Assembly: GCF_012843675.1 (NCBI RefSeq)
Contig: NZ_JABAFO010000001.1
Location: 1 to 64,000 of the forward strand
Source: Lactobacillus sp. MRS-253-APC-2B
GTDB lineage: Bacteria > Bacillota > Bacilli > Lactobacillales > Lactobacillaceae
Direction: 5' to 3'
DNA length: 64,000 nucleotides
Below are positions 45,300 to 54,041 of the stretch, one piece after another. How positions within the stretch are numbered: position 1 is the first letter of the stretch; each line of letters starts with the position of its first letter. A program made the position numbers and the translations under genes. The notes under the pieces are model-generated. The model saw only the letters and a program-made list of their open reading frames with translations. It had not been told where the DNA came from and did no database searches.

Positions 45300-46598
45300 T
45301 TATTTCGTCGGTGGCACAATCTGATAGACCGAGAGTCGTTCAGGTTTAATAAACTGATCGATCGCAGTCGTCAATTCATCATATTCAATACCACGCAAAA
45401 TCTCGATCTCATCAAGCAGCGTAGCATGATCAAAGTAGCCGCCGCCATAAAGCACCGCTATGTTTTCTGGTGAGTCCAACTGATTGATTAAACGGCCCAG
45501 CATCGCATGCTTAATGTCTTCAAACTGATTCTTGACTGCTTCTAGCTGTTCAGGAGCTTCTTTTAAAATCTGAATCATGGCATCGCTAAATTGCTCCATC
45601 TGATCCGTATCCGTGCTGAACGTTGCCAGATGAAAGCCGCGCTGAATCTCAAAATTATAGTTAAACGAGTCATCAATAATACCCGCATCATATAATCGCA
45701 AAAAATTGGCCGAGGTCTCGTCAAACAGCATTGCCAAAAGCAGATTGATCCGCCACTTATAAAGCAGCCGCTGTTTGCCATCGTCAAGCTGCTGAATACC
45801 ACGCAATCCAACCATGACCTTGGGACGTTCAACCGCCATCGTCAGCGTACGAAATGGAATCACGTCATTGGCATCTGGATCGCTGATCACAGCCAGGCGC
45901 TTAGGCAGACTAGGTGTATCGAAATGCTTTTGGGCCTGATTCTGCTCAACCCACGCTAAAGTCTGATCAATGTCAAGCTTGCCAGCAATAAACAGATTCA
46001 TATTGGCTGGCTGATAAAACGTTCGATAGGCATCATAAAGCATTTCAGCCGTAATTTTTTGAATTGATTCCTGCGTACCAGCAATATCAATGCGCATCGG
46101 ATCATTAGGATACAGATTGCCCAGCATCCCCAAATACAGTCGCCAGCCAGGATCGTCATTGTACATAGTGATTTCTTGACCAATGATCCCCTTTTCTTTT
46201 GCCACAGTCTGCTCAGTAAAATATGGATCCTGTACAAAATCCAGTAATACATCTAGATTTTCATGCAGATGTGAAGTTGTTGAAAACAGGTAGCGCGTCT
46301 GCGTGAAGCTGGTAAATGCATTGGCATCGGCTCCCAGCCTGCCAAACAGATCAAAGGCATCATGATCATCCTTTTCAAACATCTTATGTTCCAAAAAATG
46401 CGCTACGCCGTCTGGAAGCGTCAACAGCTCATCTTTTCCAACTGGCACAAATGCATTGTCGATTGAGCCAAACTCAGTCGACAAAACGGCATAGGTCTTG
46501 TGAAAGCCTTCCATTGGCAGCATGGTTACTAAAAGACCATTTGTCAGGCGTTGTTGATACACGGTTTGATTAAATTTTGGATATTTAAACTGCTGCAT
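45300..46598 (-). CDS. ymfH: M16 family metallopeptidase, catalytic (YmfH)
   Basis: A 432-residue M16 (pitrilysin-like) peptidase. The inverted zinc motif HFLEH (in DGVAHFLEHKMF, about 66-70) and the distal Glu (EKGIIGQEITMY) are intact, so it should be active. It begins at the stop of ymfF (1-bp overlap), suggesting a heterodimer with the inactive partner. Substrate unknown. Confidence 0.92.
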   Translation of the reverse strand: MQQFKYPKFNQTVYQQRLTNGLLVTMLPMEGFHKTYAVLSTEFGSIDNAFVPVGKDELLTLPDGVAHFLEHKMFEKDDHDAFDLFGRLGADANAFTSFTQTRYLFSTTSHLHENLDVLLDFVQDPYFTEQTVAKEKGIIGQEITMYNDDPGWRLYLGMLGNLYPNDPMRIDIAGTQESIQKITAEMLYDAYRTFYQPANMNLFIAGKLDIDQTLAWVEQNQAQKHFDTPSLPKRLAVISDPDANDVIPFRTLTMAVERPKVMVGLRGIQQLDDGKQRLLYKWRINLLLAMLFDETSANFLRLYDAGIIDDSFNYNFEIQRGFHLATFSTDTDQMEQFSDAMIQILKEAPEQLEAVKNQFEDIKHAMLGRLINQLDSPENIAVLYGGGYFDHATLLDEIEILRGIEYDELTTAIDQFIKPERLSVYQIVPPTK

Positions 46599-47854
46599 TA
46601 TTCTTCACCATCCAAAAAATAGACTGCCTGCAGCTGAAGCTTTTGAGCCAATTTAGCAACCTGGTCGTGACTAACCTGCTGCAACGACTCAACGACGTTT
46701 TCAGCCGGCAGGTGGTTGCTCATACAGTCAACCAGCCAGTGTTCAACGATGCCGCCAGGTGCATCCAGACCGGTTTGATACTGGTTGATCAAGGCATCCT
46801 TAACTTCTTGCATAACCATTTCGGTAAAGTCACCTGCTTGAACTGCTTTGACCTGAGCTTCGATTAGTTGCTGGGCTTGGAATCGGTTTTGTGCATCAAT
46901 CCCGGTTTGAATTGCCAAATGACTGCTGAACAATCGTAATTGACTAGAGGCATAATAGGCCAGGCTGGCTTTTTCACGCACATTGGCAAACAGTTTGGAA
47001 TATGGCGTGCCGCCCAGGATTCCATTCATGACCAAGGCTGCATAGTAGTTCTCATCACGATAAAAAACCGGAAAATGATAGGCCAGATTCAATTTGGCCT
47101 GGTTAACGTCTTGATGCTCAGTCAATTCACGTACGCGATGATGAAATGGCTGACGATAGCAGACATCTTGTGGCAATGGTGACTGACGTGGCTTTAATGG
47201 CCAATGACTAAACAAATCAAATACCATTTGCGGATCCACGTTGCCATAAACGAAGATATCAACCTGATCATGATCAAGCATATCATGATAGGTTGAAACC
47301 AGTGATGATGGCGTAATCTTTTCTAGATCTTTTAAACGGCCATAGCTGGGAATGCGCATCAAAGAGCTCTGATCATAATAAAGACGATCCAATTGCCAGG
47401 CTGCATAATATTGCTTATTTTCCTTGATTGAGGCTAATTCGTTAACGACATTTTGCCGCTGTGTCTTAAAGGTTGCCTCATCAAAAGCACCATCTTTAAT
47501 CAGTGGACAAAAGATCATCTGATATAAAATCTCAACCAGGCTGGCAAAAACGCCCGGCTGTGCAAACCGATCATCGACTGCCTCAGCACGGACTCGCAGC
47601 GTATGCGCATAGCCAATGCGACCGACGCTGGCACTGGCATCGGCACCATACAGATGATTTAGTGCCTTGGCAAATGCCGTCTGTGTTGGATATTTGGCCG
47701 TGCTGGTCTCCAAAAGATTAGCCAATAGGTTGCGTGATGCCGGATTGTCAACGGTTTGCGGCGTAGCAAAGTTGACCTGGATTCGATTAACGTGAAACCG
47801 TGACGTCGGCTTGACATGCAGTCTGACGCCTGGCTGCAGATTAAAATCCACCAT
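46598..47854 (-). CDS. ymfF: M16 family peptidase-like protein, non-catalytic (YmfF)
   Basis: A 418-residue M16-family protein without the HxxEH zinc motif (the equivalent region reads NLLANLLETSTAKYP), as in Bacillus YmfF, so probably the structural partner of the downstream YmfH. First gene of ymfF-ymfH-rodZ-pgsA. Confidence 0.9.
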   Translation of the reverse strand: MVDFNLQPGVRLHVKPTSRFHVNRIQVNFATPQTVDNPASRNLLANLLETSTAKYPTQTAFAKALNHLYGADASASVGRIGYAHTLRVRAEAVDDRFAQPGVFASLVEILYQMIFCPLIKDGAFDEATFKTQRQNVVNELASIKENKQYYAAWQLDRLYYDQSSLMRIPSYGRLKDLEKITPSSLVSTYHDMLDHDQVDIFVYGNVDPQMVFDLFSHWPLKPRQSPLPQDVCYRQPFHHRVRELTEHQDVNQAKLNLAYHFPVFYRDENYYAALVMNGILGGTPYSKLFANVREKASLAYYASSQLRLFSSHLAIQTGIDAQNRFQAQQLIEAQVKAVQAGDFTEMVMQEVKDALINQYQTGLDAPGGIVEHWLVDCMSNHLPAENVVESLQQVSHDQVAKLAQKLQLQAVYFLDGEE

Positions 47855-47956
47855 ATTACCCTCATTTCCAAATTAATTGACGAATTGCAATCGTCATGCT
47901 TCATTCTTGCTGATAGATACAATATTTCATCTTACTTGATTCTACGATAAATTACA

Positions 47957-47986
47957 AACGAGGACGCGCTGGTGCACGTCCTCGTT
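47957..47986 (-). terminator. Terminator of the amino acid ABC operon
   Basis: Stem AACGAGGACG / CGTCCTCGTT with 10-base loop; minus strand exits into GTTTGTAATTT. Follows the binding-protein gene. Confidence 0.75.
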
Positions 47987-47997
47987 GATAAATGATT

Positions 47998-48858
47998 TTA
48001 TTTTTTAACTGGCCCCAGGTAATTGCTGCTGATGCCAAACCATTTCTTATTGATCCGACGCAGTTCGCCATTCTTTTGCAGTTTGGCCAGGCCTTCATTG
48101 ACCTTCTTTTGCAGCGTCTTATCACCCTTGCGCATGCCCACGGCAAAATAGTCTTGCGGCATCTTCGAGTCAGTATAGACTTGATAGGCCGAACTGTCTT
48201 TTTGGTGCTTGATGTAGTAGTCGGCATAGACCTCATCCATCAAGATCCCTTGAATTCGGTTGGCATTCAAATCGATAAATGCATCAGGGAAGGTATCATA
48301 GAGCACAGCTTTGTGATTTTTAATGCGGTCTTTCAGCAGTTTAGGGTATTCATCCAAGACCGCAGCCCCCGTTGAACCATTTTGAACCCCCAAGCTCTTG
48401 CCTTTCATATCACTGAAATTATTGATGTGATCTTTTTTCTTGGTAACCAAGACCTGCTTGTTAAGCAAGTAGACTCGGCTAAAGGCAACCTTTTTGGCTC
48501 GTTGCGGAGTCACTGAATAACCATTCCATAATAGATCAATGGTCCCGTTTTTCAGTTCGGTTTCTTTCATCGACCAGTCGATCGTTTGAAAATCAACCTT
48601 GATGCCATACTGCTTAAACACTGCCTTGGCCAGATCGATGTCATAGCCCACCAACTTGCCGTTTTTTTGGCGAAAGCCCATTGGCACGAAACTATCATCA
48701 AGGCCAATCACTACCTTGCCGCGTCGCTGAATCTGCTTCCAGGTATCCTGTGTGTTGGCACGCTGCGTTACGTTTTCGCAGCCGCTCAGCAGCATGACCG
48801 GCAAGATCAGCAGCAACAGCAGCCAATACTTAAACTTCTTCAATTTTCCTGCCCCCAT
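47998..48858 (-). CDS. Amino acid ABC transporter substrate-binding lipoprotein
   Basis: A 286-residue family 3 solute-binding lipoprotein: basic start, hydrophobic signal and lipobox LLSGC (lipid Cys about 27), then GKVVIGLDDSFVPMGFRQKNGKLVGYDIDLAKAV, the typical amino-acid binding fold. Third gene of a permease-ATPase-binding protein operon. The His-type T-box upstream suggests histidine uptake (inference). Confidence 0.92.
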   Translation of the reverse strand: MGAGKLKKFKYWLLLLLILPVMLLSGCENVTQRANTQDTWKQIQRRGKVVIGLDDSFVPMGFRQKNGKLVGYDIDLAKAVFKQYGIKVDFQTIDWSMKETELKNGTIDLLWNGYSVTPQRAKKVAFSRVYLLNKQVLVTKKKDHINNFSDMKGKSLGVQNGSTGAAVLDEYPKLLKDRIKNHKAVLYDTFPDAFIDLNANRIQGILMDEVYADYYIKHQKDSSAYQVYTDSKMPQDYFAVGMRKGDKTLQKKVNEGLAKLQKNGELRRINKKWFGISSNYLGPVKK

Positions 48859-48860
48859 TT

Positions 48861-49502
48861 TTATTGCTGATCCAAGGCCTTAACCTGCAAAATATCGTCA
48901 GCAACTTTTTGAGCAAAGTCCATATCGTGCGTAACCACCAGTTGCGTCATGCCGTCTTTTTTCAAGCCAAGAATCAATTTGGCCACTTCATCTCGCAAAT
49001 TGGGGTCAAGTGCTGAGGTCGGCTCGTCATAGCAAAGAATTTTGGGCTTCATTGCCAGTGCCCGTGCAATCGCCACCCGCTGCTTTTGACCACCTGACAG
49101 CTGGTATGGATAAAGATCACCTTTGCCGTCCAGACCAAGTTCTTTTAAAAGCTCTTCAGCATCTTTTTGAGCCTCATCTTTGGACTTTTTCAAAACCAAG
49201 GTTGGTGCCAAGGTGACGTTTTCAAGCACCGACAGATTCGGAAAGAGATTAAAGTCTTGAAAAACAACGCCAATTACACTGTCAGAGCGTTCCGTTCCTT
49301 GAGGATCAAAAGGACGGCCATCAATCAAGAATTTACCGCTGTCAGCTGCTTCCAACCCGGTAATGCAACGCAAAAGCGTCGTCTTGCCGGCACCGGATGG
49401 ACCAACGATGCATAAAATCTCACCATCTTTAACCGTTAGATTGACACCGTCCAAAATTTGACGACCGCCAAAACTTTTTTTCAGTTCCTGTACTTCCAGC
49501 AT
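48861..49502 (-). CDS. Amino acid ABC transporter ATP-binding protein
   Basis: A 213-residue polar amino acid ABC ATPase: Walker A GPSGAGKTTLLR, Q-loop VFQDFNLFP, signature LSGGQKQRVAIARAL, Walker B ILCYDEPTSALDP, H-loop VTHD. The second ATG (49502, MLEVQELKKSFGG) is used since GGAGG is 8 nt away; the first ATG is only 2 nt from it. Confidence 0.93.
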   Translation of the reverse strand: MLEVQELKKSFGGRQILDGVNLTVKDGEILCIVGPSGAGKTTLLRCITGLEAADSGKFLIDGRPFDPQGTERSDSVIGVVFQDFNLFPNLSVLENVTLAPTLVLKKSKDEAQKDAEELLKELGLDGKGDLYPYQLSGGQKQRVAIARALAMKPKILCYDEPTSALDPNLRDEVAKLILGLKKDGMTQLVVTHDMDFAQKVADDILQVKALDQQ

Positions 49503-49517
49503 ATTCATGGCCTCCTT

Positions 49518-50165
49518 TTATTTAAAGTATGAGTAGCGCTTTTCAACCTTGTTTAGGATAAACGTGCAGATCCCAATCAAAATCAGATAGATCAAGCCGA
49601 CCAAAAGCAATGGTACCAGCGTTACGTCTCGTGCCGTGGCAACGTTGCCGGCCCGCAGCAGATCGCCAAGTCCAATTACGTATACCAAGGATGAGTCTTT
49701 GACCAAGTTGATGACTTCATTACCAATCGAAGGAATCACGATCTTGACCACCTGTGGGATCACAATCTTGCGCAGCGTCTGACCATAGCTCAAGCGCAGT
49801 ACTCGTGCAGCTTCGTATTGGCCTTGATCAATGGATTGAAAGCCGCCACGGAAAATTTCAGCAAAGTAGGCACCATAGTTAAGAATAAAGGCAAACAAAG
49901 CCGCATCATACCGTTGAAAGACAATTCCGACAATCGGCAAACCGTAAAAGACAAAGATCAGCTGCAGCAAAAGTGGCGTTCCTCGCATCAGCCAGACATA
50001 GATCTCAAGGATCCACTGCAGCGGCCGGAACTTAGACGTTAACCCCAAGCTGACCAAAATTCCCAAAGGCAATGAGCCAATCAGCGTCCAGAAAAAAAGC
50101 TTCAAGGTCATGCCGGCGCCCTGCAAAAGCGACGGCAGAATCTCCATAACGTAGTGCATTGACAT
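49518..50165 (-). CDS. Amino acid ABC transporter permease
   Basis: A 215-residue HisM/GlnP-type permease with five hydrophobic helices and the EAA-type loop YEAARVLRLSYGQTLRKIVIPQ. Start ATG at 50165 (MSMHYVMEIL), supported by GAGGGAGG. First coding gene after the tandem T-box terminators. Confidence 0.92.
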   Translation of the reverse strand: MSMHYVMEILPSLLQGAGMTLKLFFWTLIGSLPLGILVSLGLTSKFRPLQWILEIYVWLMRGTPLLLQLIFVFYGLPIVGIVFQRYDAALFAFILNYGAYFAEIFRGGFQSIDQGQYEAARVLRLSYGQTLRKIVIPQVVKIVIPSIGNEVINLVKDSSLVYVIGLGDLLRAGNVATARDVTLVPLLLVGLIYLILIGICTFILNKVEKRYSYFK

Positions 50166-50194
50166 AATAAAACCTCCCTCAAATGCTTCGATAA

Positions 50195-50300
50195 CAAAAA
50201 ACGCCCCCAACAGTCACCTTGACTGTCGAGGACGCCGTAGCGTGATCCCACCTCGGATTTACAAAGGCTTCACAGCCAGTGCCTCATCAAGTTCAAATCT
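50195..50300 (-). promoter_or_regulatory. Second, partial T-box (antiterminator/terminator only)
   Basis: Minus strand GAGGTGGGATCACG (50241-50254) with terminator ACAGTC/GACTGT plus GGGGGCGTTTTTT (50195-50236). Upstream GATTTGAACTTGATGAGGCA parallels the same region of the first T-box, so it is a duplication of the 3' half without Stem I. The UGGG tetrad would pair with the CCCA end of tRNA-His (discriminator C73). Confidence 0.7.
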
Positions 50301-50311
50301 TCAAGGAAAGC

Positions 50312-50587
50312 AAAAACGCCCCCGAGCACATGGCTCAGAGGGCGTTGCCGCGGTTCCACCTCATCATTGCAGCCGGCTCACGCCAGACTGCCTCAGCGAG
50401 TTCAAATTTAAACTCTGTGCTGTAACGGGCTTCCCCGGAGCGACTTACTCAATTCAATCGCCCAACTCGCAGATGTGATTCACTGTTGTCCTCTGGTCGC
50501 TTCCCATCAACCGCGACTCGCTGAGCAGATGACTAAACAGCTACTAGTCTGTTCTTTGTTTTTGTTATCGTTTTTTAATAATTGTCA
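50312..50587 (-). promoter_or_regulatory. T-box leader, histidine type, of amino acid ABC operon
   Basis: Core GAGGTGGAACCGCGG at 50348-50362, terminator AACGCCC...GGGGCGTTTTT at 50312-50347. Stem I distal hairpin GTCGC/GCGAC and helix CTGTT/AACAG enclose a specifier loop reading GAAT-CAC-A (CAC at 50475-50477). The valS leader shows the same layout (GAAG-GTA-G), so CAC (His) is the likely specifier. The antiterminator tetrad is UGGA, which does not match tRNA-His C73. Confidence 0.8.
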
Positions 50588-50589
50588 GT

Positions 50590-50618
50590 ATCTTACTATC
50601 ATCCTGCGATCTTGTCAA
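50590..50618 (-). promoter_or_regulatory. Promoter of T-box ABC operon
   Basis: Minus strand -35 TTGACA (50613-50618), 17-bp spacer, -10 TAAGAT (50590-50595), just after mreD. Confidence 0.8.
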
Positions 50619-50633
50619 TACTTCTGTGTAAAT

Positions 50634-51170
50634 TTAGCGCCGCTCTGTATCGGCAGCCCAGGTAATCAGCTTTTGCAACGGCAGGTACAAAACTATCAAG
50701 TAAACCAGGTTCAATGCTAAAGTCGGCAAGAGCGTGTCCAGCAAAAAGCCAGTCAAGCCAACCTTGGCAATGCCAATCGCTGCATAGGCCCAATAATTAA
50801 AAAGCTCAAAAACCACCATATCAATCAAGAAAATCAAAATAATTATCGGAAAGCTCGGTGTCATATATTTAGCCAGTAATTTGGTTAAGCCAACAACCAT
50901 CGGATAAAGAAACATAAATAGGCCCAAGATTCCAGAATAATAAAGGTCGCAGACAATCCCTGCTGCCACTGCAAAGCCCATTAGCGGAATCTGCACGTCG
51001 CCTTCAAAAAAATAGGCGCAGACCAGCCAGACAATCACCAGCTGGCTAACCATTGCGTATGGGTAATGAAAGAAAAAGTCCGCAAAGACCTTGCTTAGAG
51101 AGCCATCCAGAAACAGTGCAACAAACAGGCCCAAGGGAAATACGTATTTCAACCGGGATAATCTATACAT
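50634..51170 (-). CDS. mreD: Rod shape-determining protein MreD
   Basis: A 178-residue polytopic membrane protein (about five helices), last of mreB-mreC-mreD. MreD links the elongation machinery to MreC. Identified by size, hydrophobicity and position. minC/minD, which often follow in lactobacilli, are not present downstream. Confidence 0.88.
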   Translation of the reverse strand: MYRLSRLKYVFPLGLFVALFLDGSLSKVFADFFFHYPYAMVSQLVIVWLVCAYFFEGDVQIPLMGFAVAAGIVCDLYYSGILGLFMFLYPMVVGLTKLLAKYMTPSFPIIILIFLIDMVVFELFNYWAYAAIGIAKVGLTGFLLDTLLPTLALNLVYLIVLYLPLQKLITWAADTERR

Positions 51171-51182
51171 GTCGCACCGCCT

Positions 51183-52034
51183 CTAATCGTTTAATTCCGC
51201 TACCGTAACGATATTGATCTCGTTAAAGTTGGTGGCTGGCTTGATGTAGACTTTCTTAGCCAAACCATAGTCGTCCTTACCGATGCGAGAGACCTTACCG
51301 ACATAGAGCCCTTTAGGCGTAATCCCGCCCATTCCGTTGGTCATGACCTTGGCGCCTTTTTTGATTTTAGCCGTTGAGGTTACCTGACCCATGATCAATT
51401 CATTGGTTCTGGCATTGTAGCCGGTAATAATCCCGTTAACGTTTTTGCCATCCGAGCCATTAATCACTATTGAAAAACGGTTGGATGACTCGCTAGTATC
51501 ACTGAGCAGTTCAACCTTACTGTTGGTCTTGTTAACCTCAGAGACGCGACCAATCAAGCCACCACCAGAAAGCACTGGCATATTTTTCTTAATGCCGCTG
51601 GTCTGTCCCTTATTGATGACCAACTGTTGCTGCCATGACGAAGGTGTTCTTGACATTACGGCCGCACTGACGGTTGAATAGTCCGTTAGTGAGCTTTTAA
51701 GCTTCAGTTCAGCTTTAAGCTCCTTATTTTCTTTGGCCAGCGTTTGATCGCGAACCTTAACCTGCGCCAGTTCAGAAACTTTTTGCTTGAGTTCACGATT
51801 TTCCGTGTAGGCATTCATCAATTCAGAAACTGAGCTGACGCCACTTTGGACTGCATTAACTGGATAGGCCACAATGTCATCAGCAAAACCAACGATGTCA
51901 TTGCCAAACTGCTGAATCAGTGGCGGTGTCGAACGACGATTGCGCATGGCAACCGAGCCACCCATCAAGCCAAAGCAGGCCACCAGAATTACCACTGTAA
52001 TTACCAAGCGGCGATTCGAAAAAAACTTCTGCAT
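51183..52034 (-). CDS. mreC: Rod shape-determining protein MreC
   Basis: A 283-residue MreC: N-terminal membrane helix (RRLVITVVILVACFGLMGG), coiled coil (about 70-110, LKQKVSELAQVKVRDQTL) and the beta-rich MreC core (SSWQQQLVINKGQTSGIKKNMPVL). Start ATG at 52034 (MQKFFSNRR), with GGAGG upstream; the earlier start in frame lies inside the mreB-mreC hairpin. Confidence 0.93.
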   Translation of the reverse strand: MQKFFSNRRLVITVVILVACFGLMGGSVAMRNRRSTPPLIQQFGNDIVGFADDIVAYPVNAVQSGVSSVSELMNAYTENRELKQKVSELAQVKVRDQTLAKENKELKAELKLKSSLTDYSTVSAAVMSRTPSSWQQQLVINKGQTSGIKKNMPVLSGGGLIGRVSEVNKTNSKVELLSDTSESSNRFSIVINGSDGKNVNGIITGYNARTNELIMGQVTSTAKIKKGAKVMTNGMGGITPKGLYVGKVSRIGKDDYGLAKKVYIKPATNFNEINIVTVAELND

Positions 52035-52066
52035 TTTTATCCTCCAATGCATCCAGATACATTTAA

Positions 52067-52105
52067 CGGGGCTGGGCAAAACAAATCGTTTTGCGACCAG
52101 CCCCG
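52067..52105 (-). terminator. Hairpin between mreB and mreC
   Basis: Strong stem CGGGGCTGG(T)CGCAAAAC / GTTTTGC(C)CAGCCCCG with small loop but no T tract after it. It may attenuate or protect the mreB-mreC transcript rather than terminate fully. Confidence 0.55.
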
Positions 52106-52150
52106 CCCTGTTAACTGTATATCAGTTATTCTCTTTACTCTGAATCGTGA

Positions 52151-53158
52151 CTACTTGCTCTTTTTCATCACGTCGATGCTCTTCAGTGACTCACCAGTCC
52201 CGATAGCAACGCAGTCTAATGGATCATTGGCGATAAATACCGGTACTTTGGTAGCGTCGGCAATAACCTCTGGCAAATGCTTAAGCAAGGCACCGCCACC
52301 AGTCAGGACGATCCCATGATCAATGACATCAGCCGCAATTTCAGGCGAGGTTTCTTCCAACGTTCCCTTGATGGCTTCAATGATGGCTTCCACAACGTCT
52401 TGCAAAGCATTGGAAACGTCAACCGCCGAAACTTCCTTGGTTTGTGGCAGACCGGTTACCAGGTCACGACCGCGAACCTCAGTCGTGCCCATTTCCTTAG
52501 CTGCTTCAACCGAAGCTGAGCCGATATCCCACTTGAGCTTTTCGGCCGTCCGTTCACCGATCAGCAGGTTCTTGTTTTGACGAACGAATTGAGCAATTGC
52601 ATCGTTCATCTTGTCCCCAGCCATTCGAATTGAGCGGCTGGAAACAATCCCACCAAGCGAGATCGTAGCAACATCGGTCGTACCACCACCAATATCAACA
52701 ACCATGCTGCCAGTTGGGTCCATAACCGGCAGACCAGCACCAATTGCAGCTGCAAAAGGCTCTTCGATCACATAGGCATCTCGAGCACCGGCAACCCGCG
52801 TCGCGTCAATTACGGCACGCTTTTCAACTTCCGTAACGCCGCTTGGTACGCAGACCATTACATATGGCTTGCCGCCGTTTTTACCCAAGGCCTTTTCCAT
52901 GTAGTGCTTCATCATGGCAACCGTCGTGTCATAATCAGCAATTACGCCGTCTTTCATTGGGCGAATTGCCACGATGCTTGCTGGCGTACGGCCGATCATG
53001 TCGCGTGCTTCTTCGCCAACCGCAATGACCTCGCCGCTCTTTTTGTTGCGAGCAACTACGGATGGTTCACGCAAAACGATGCCCTTGCCTTCAATGTAAA
53101 CAATAGTATTGGCAGTCCCAAGGTCGATGCCAATATTTTTTGCTCCAATTCCTAGCAA
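52151..53158 (-). CDS. mreB: Rod shape-determining actin homologue MreB
   Basis: MreB, 335 residues from a TTG start (53158, [21 protein letters not shown]); upstream extension lacks family similarity and AAGGGAAG is 7 nt before this TTG. Actin-like phosphate loops GIDLGTANT and [12 protein letters not shown], and the adenosine motif [10 protein letters not shown] are visible. Directs lateral wall synthesis. Confidence 0.95.
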   Translation of the reverse strand: MLGIGAKNIGIDLGTANTIVYIEGKGIVLREPSVVARNKKSGEVIAVGEEARDMIGRTPASIVAIRPMKDGVIADYDTTVAMMKHYMEKALGKNGGKPYVMVCVPSGVTEVEKRAVIDATRVAGARDAYVIEEPFAAAIGAGLPVMDPTGSMVVDIGGGTTDVATISLGGIVSSRSIRMAGDKMNDAIAQFVRQNKNLLIGERTAEKLKWDIGSASVEAAKEMGTTEVRGRDLVTGLPQTKEVSAVDVSNALQDVVEAIIEAIKGTLEETSPEIAADVIDHGIVLTGGGALLKHLPEVIADATKVPVFIANDPLDCVAIGTGESLKSIDVMKKSK

Positions 53159-53219
53159 TCTGTTTCTTCCCTTCGTATACAAAAGTAGTCGTTCTTTTTC
53201 ATAATACAATAGCGTTGAT

Positions 53220-53228
53220 ATTATACCA
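53220..53228 (-). promoter_or_regulatory. mreB extended -10 promoter
   Basis: Minus strand TGGTATAAT: -10 TATAAT (53220-53225) with TGn extension; -35-like TTAATT 16 bp upstream. Leader about 55 nt. Confidence 0.6.
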
Positions 53229-53328
53229 TAGCCGAACGTTAAATTAACAGACATTACTATACACCAAACGCTAAAGAAAAACAGCATTGCTATTCATCAT
53301 TGGGAGTTCCTTAACCGAATTTTAAAAT

Positions 53329-53967
53329 TCAATTCGCAATTTGACCATTAAATGTCGCATGACTTTCCTGACCTTCACGCCAGCTGTAGTAGTCTTGACT
53401 GCCAATCACCAGACAGTCCAATAAATGCAGTCCCAAAAGCTGGCAGCCCTGCTCCAATCGACTCATAAAGCTCAAATCCTGTCTGGATGGCGCAGGATCA
53501 CCTGAAGGATGATTGTGTGCCATGATCAGGCCAAATGAGTTCCAGTGAAGCGCATAGCGAAAAATCTGATCAGGATAGAGCATGCATTCGGCTTGCCCTC
53601 CCTTAAACAAACAGTGCCGAGCAATAATTTCGTTATGCACGTCCGTACAGAGAATCTCAACTGATTCTTGTGTCTGACCAGCCATCTCGTCCATTAAAAA
53701 CTGACCAACTTCATTGCTGGAATAGGCATGCCCTAAAATCTCGTGCGGACAGGTTAGAATCAAACTGCCCAGCTCAATAGCCGCCAGAACCGGTTTGAGT
53801 CGTTTCCGATCATAGCCTAAAAAGGCATCCTGCTCTTCCATAGTCATGCAGCGAAAAACTGCCGGCGTTGGAAACAGTTCTAAAAAATGATTGGCCAGAT
53901 CCTCTTCCTTGCTAAATACCATGTTGACCAGTGTGACATAACGCTGCTGACAAGTTTTTTCGACCAT
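53329..53967 (-). CDS. radC: RadC family protein (JAB/MPN domain)
   Basis: A 212-residue RadC-type protein: N-terminal helical region without a clear HhH, and a JAB metalloprotease-like domain with AHNHPSGDPAPSRQD (zinc ligands His-x-His, Asp). RadC is a late competence gene in streptococci; biochemical role uncertain. Preceded by AAAAAAT-N17-GCATATAG and RBS GGGGAGG. Confidence 0.9.
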   Translation of the reverse strand: MVEKTCQQRYVTLVNMVFSKEEDLANHFLELFPTPAVFRCMTMEEQDAFLGYDRKRLKPVLAAIELGSLILTCPHEILGHAYSSNEVGQFLMDEMAGQTQESVEILCTDVHNEIIARHCLFKGGQAECMLYPDQIFRYALHWNSFGLIMAHNHPSGDPAPSRQDLSFMSRLEQGCQLLGLHLLDCLVIGSQDYYSWREGQESHATFNGQIAN

Positions 53968-53984
53968 TTGATTACCTCCCCTGC

Positions 53985-54017
53985 CAATACTATATGCAGA
54001 CTAGAGCAGATAGTATT
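53985..54017 (-). other. Hairpin overlapping radC promoter region
   Basis: AATACTAT and ATAGTATT (53985-54017) form an 8-bp stem around the candidate competence -10. No T tract follows, so a folC terminator is less likely than a regulatory palindrome. Confidence 0.4.
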
Positions 54018-54021
54018 TTTT
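53990..54021 (-). promoter_or_regulatory. Candidate competence promoter of radC
   Basis: Minus strand AAAAAAT (54015-54021), exactly 17 bases, GCATATAG (53990-53997), 22 bases to the ATG. Identical words and spacing to the comGA site. Confidence 0.6.
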
Positions 54022-54041
54022 CGGTTAAAAATCAAATAACC

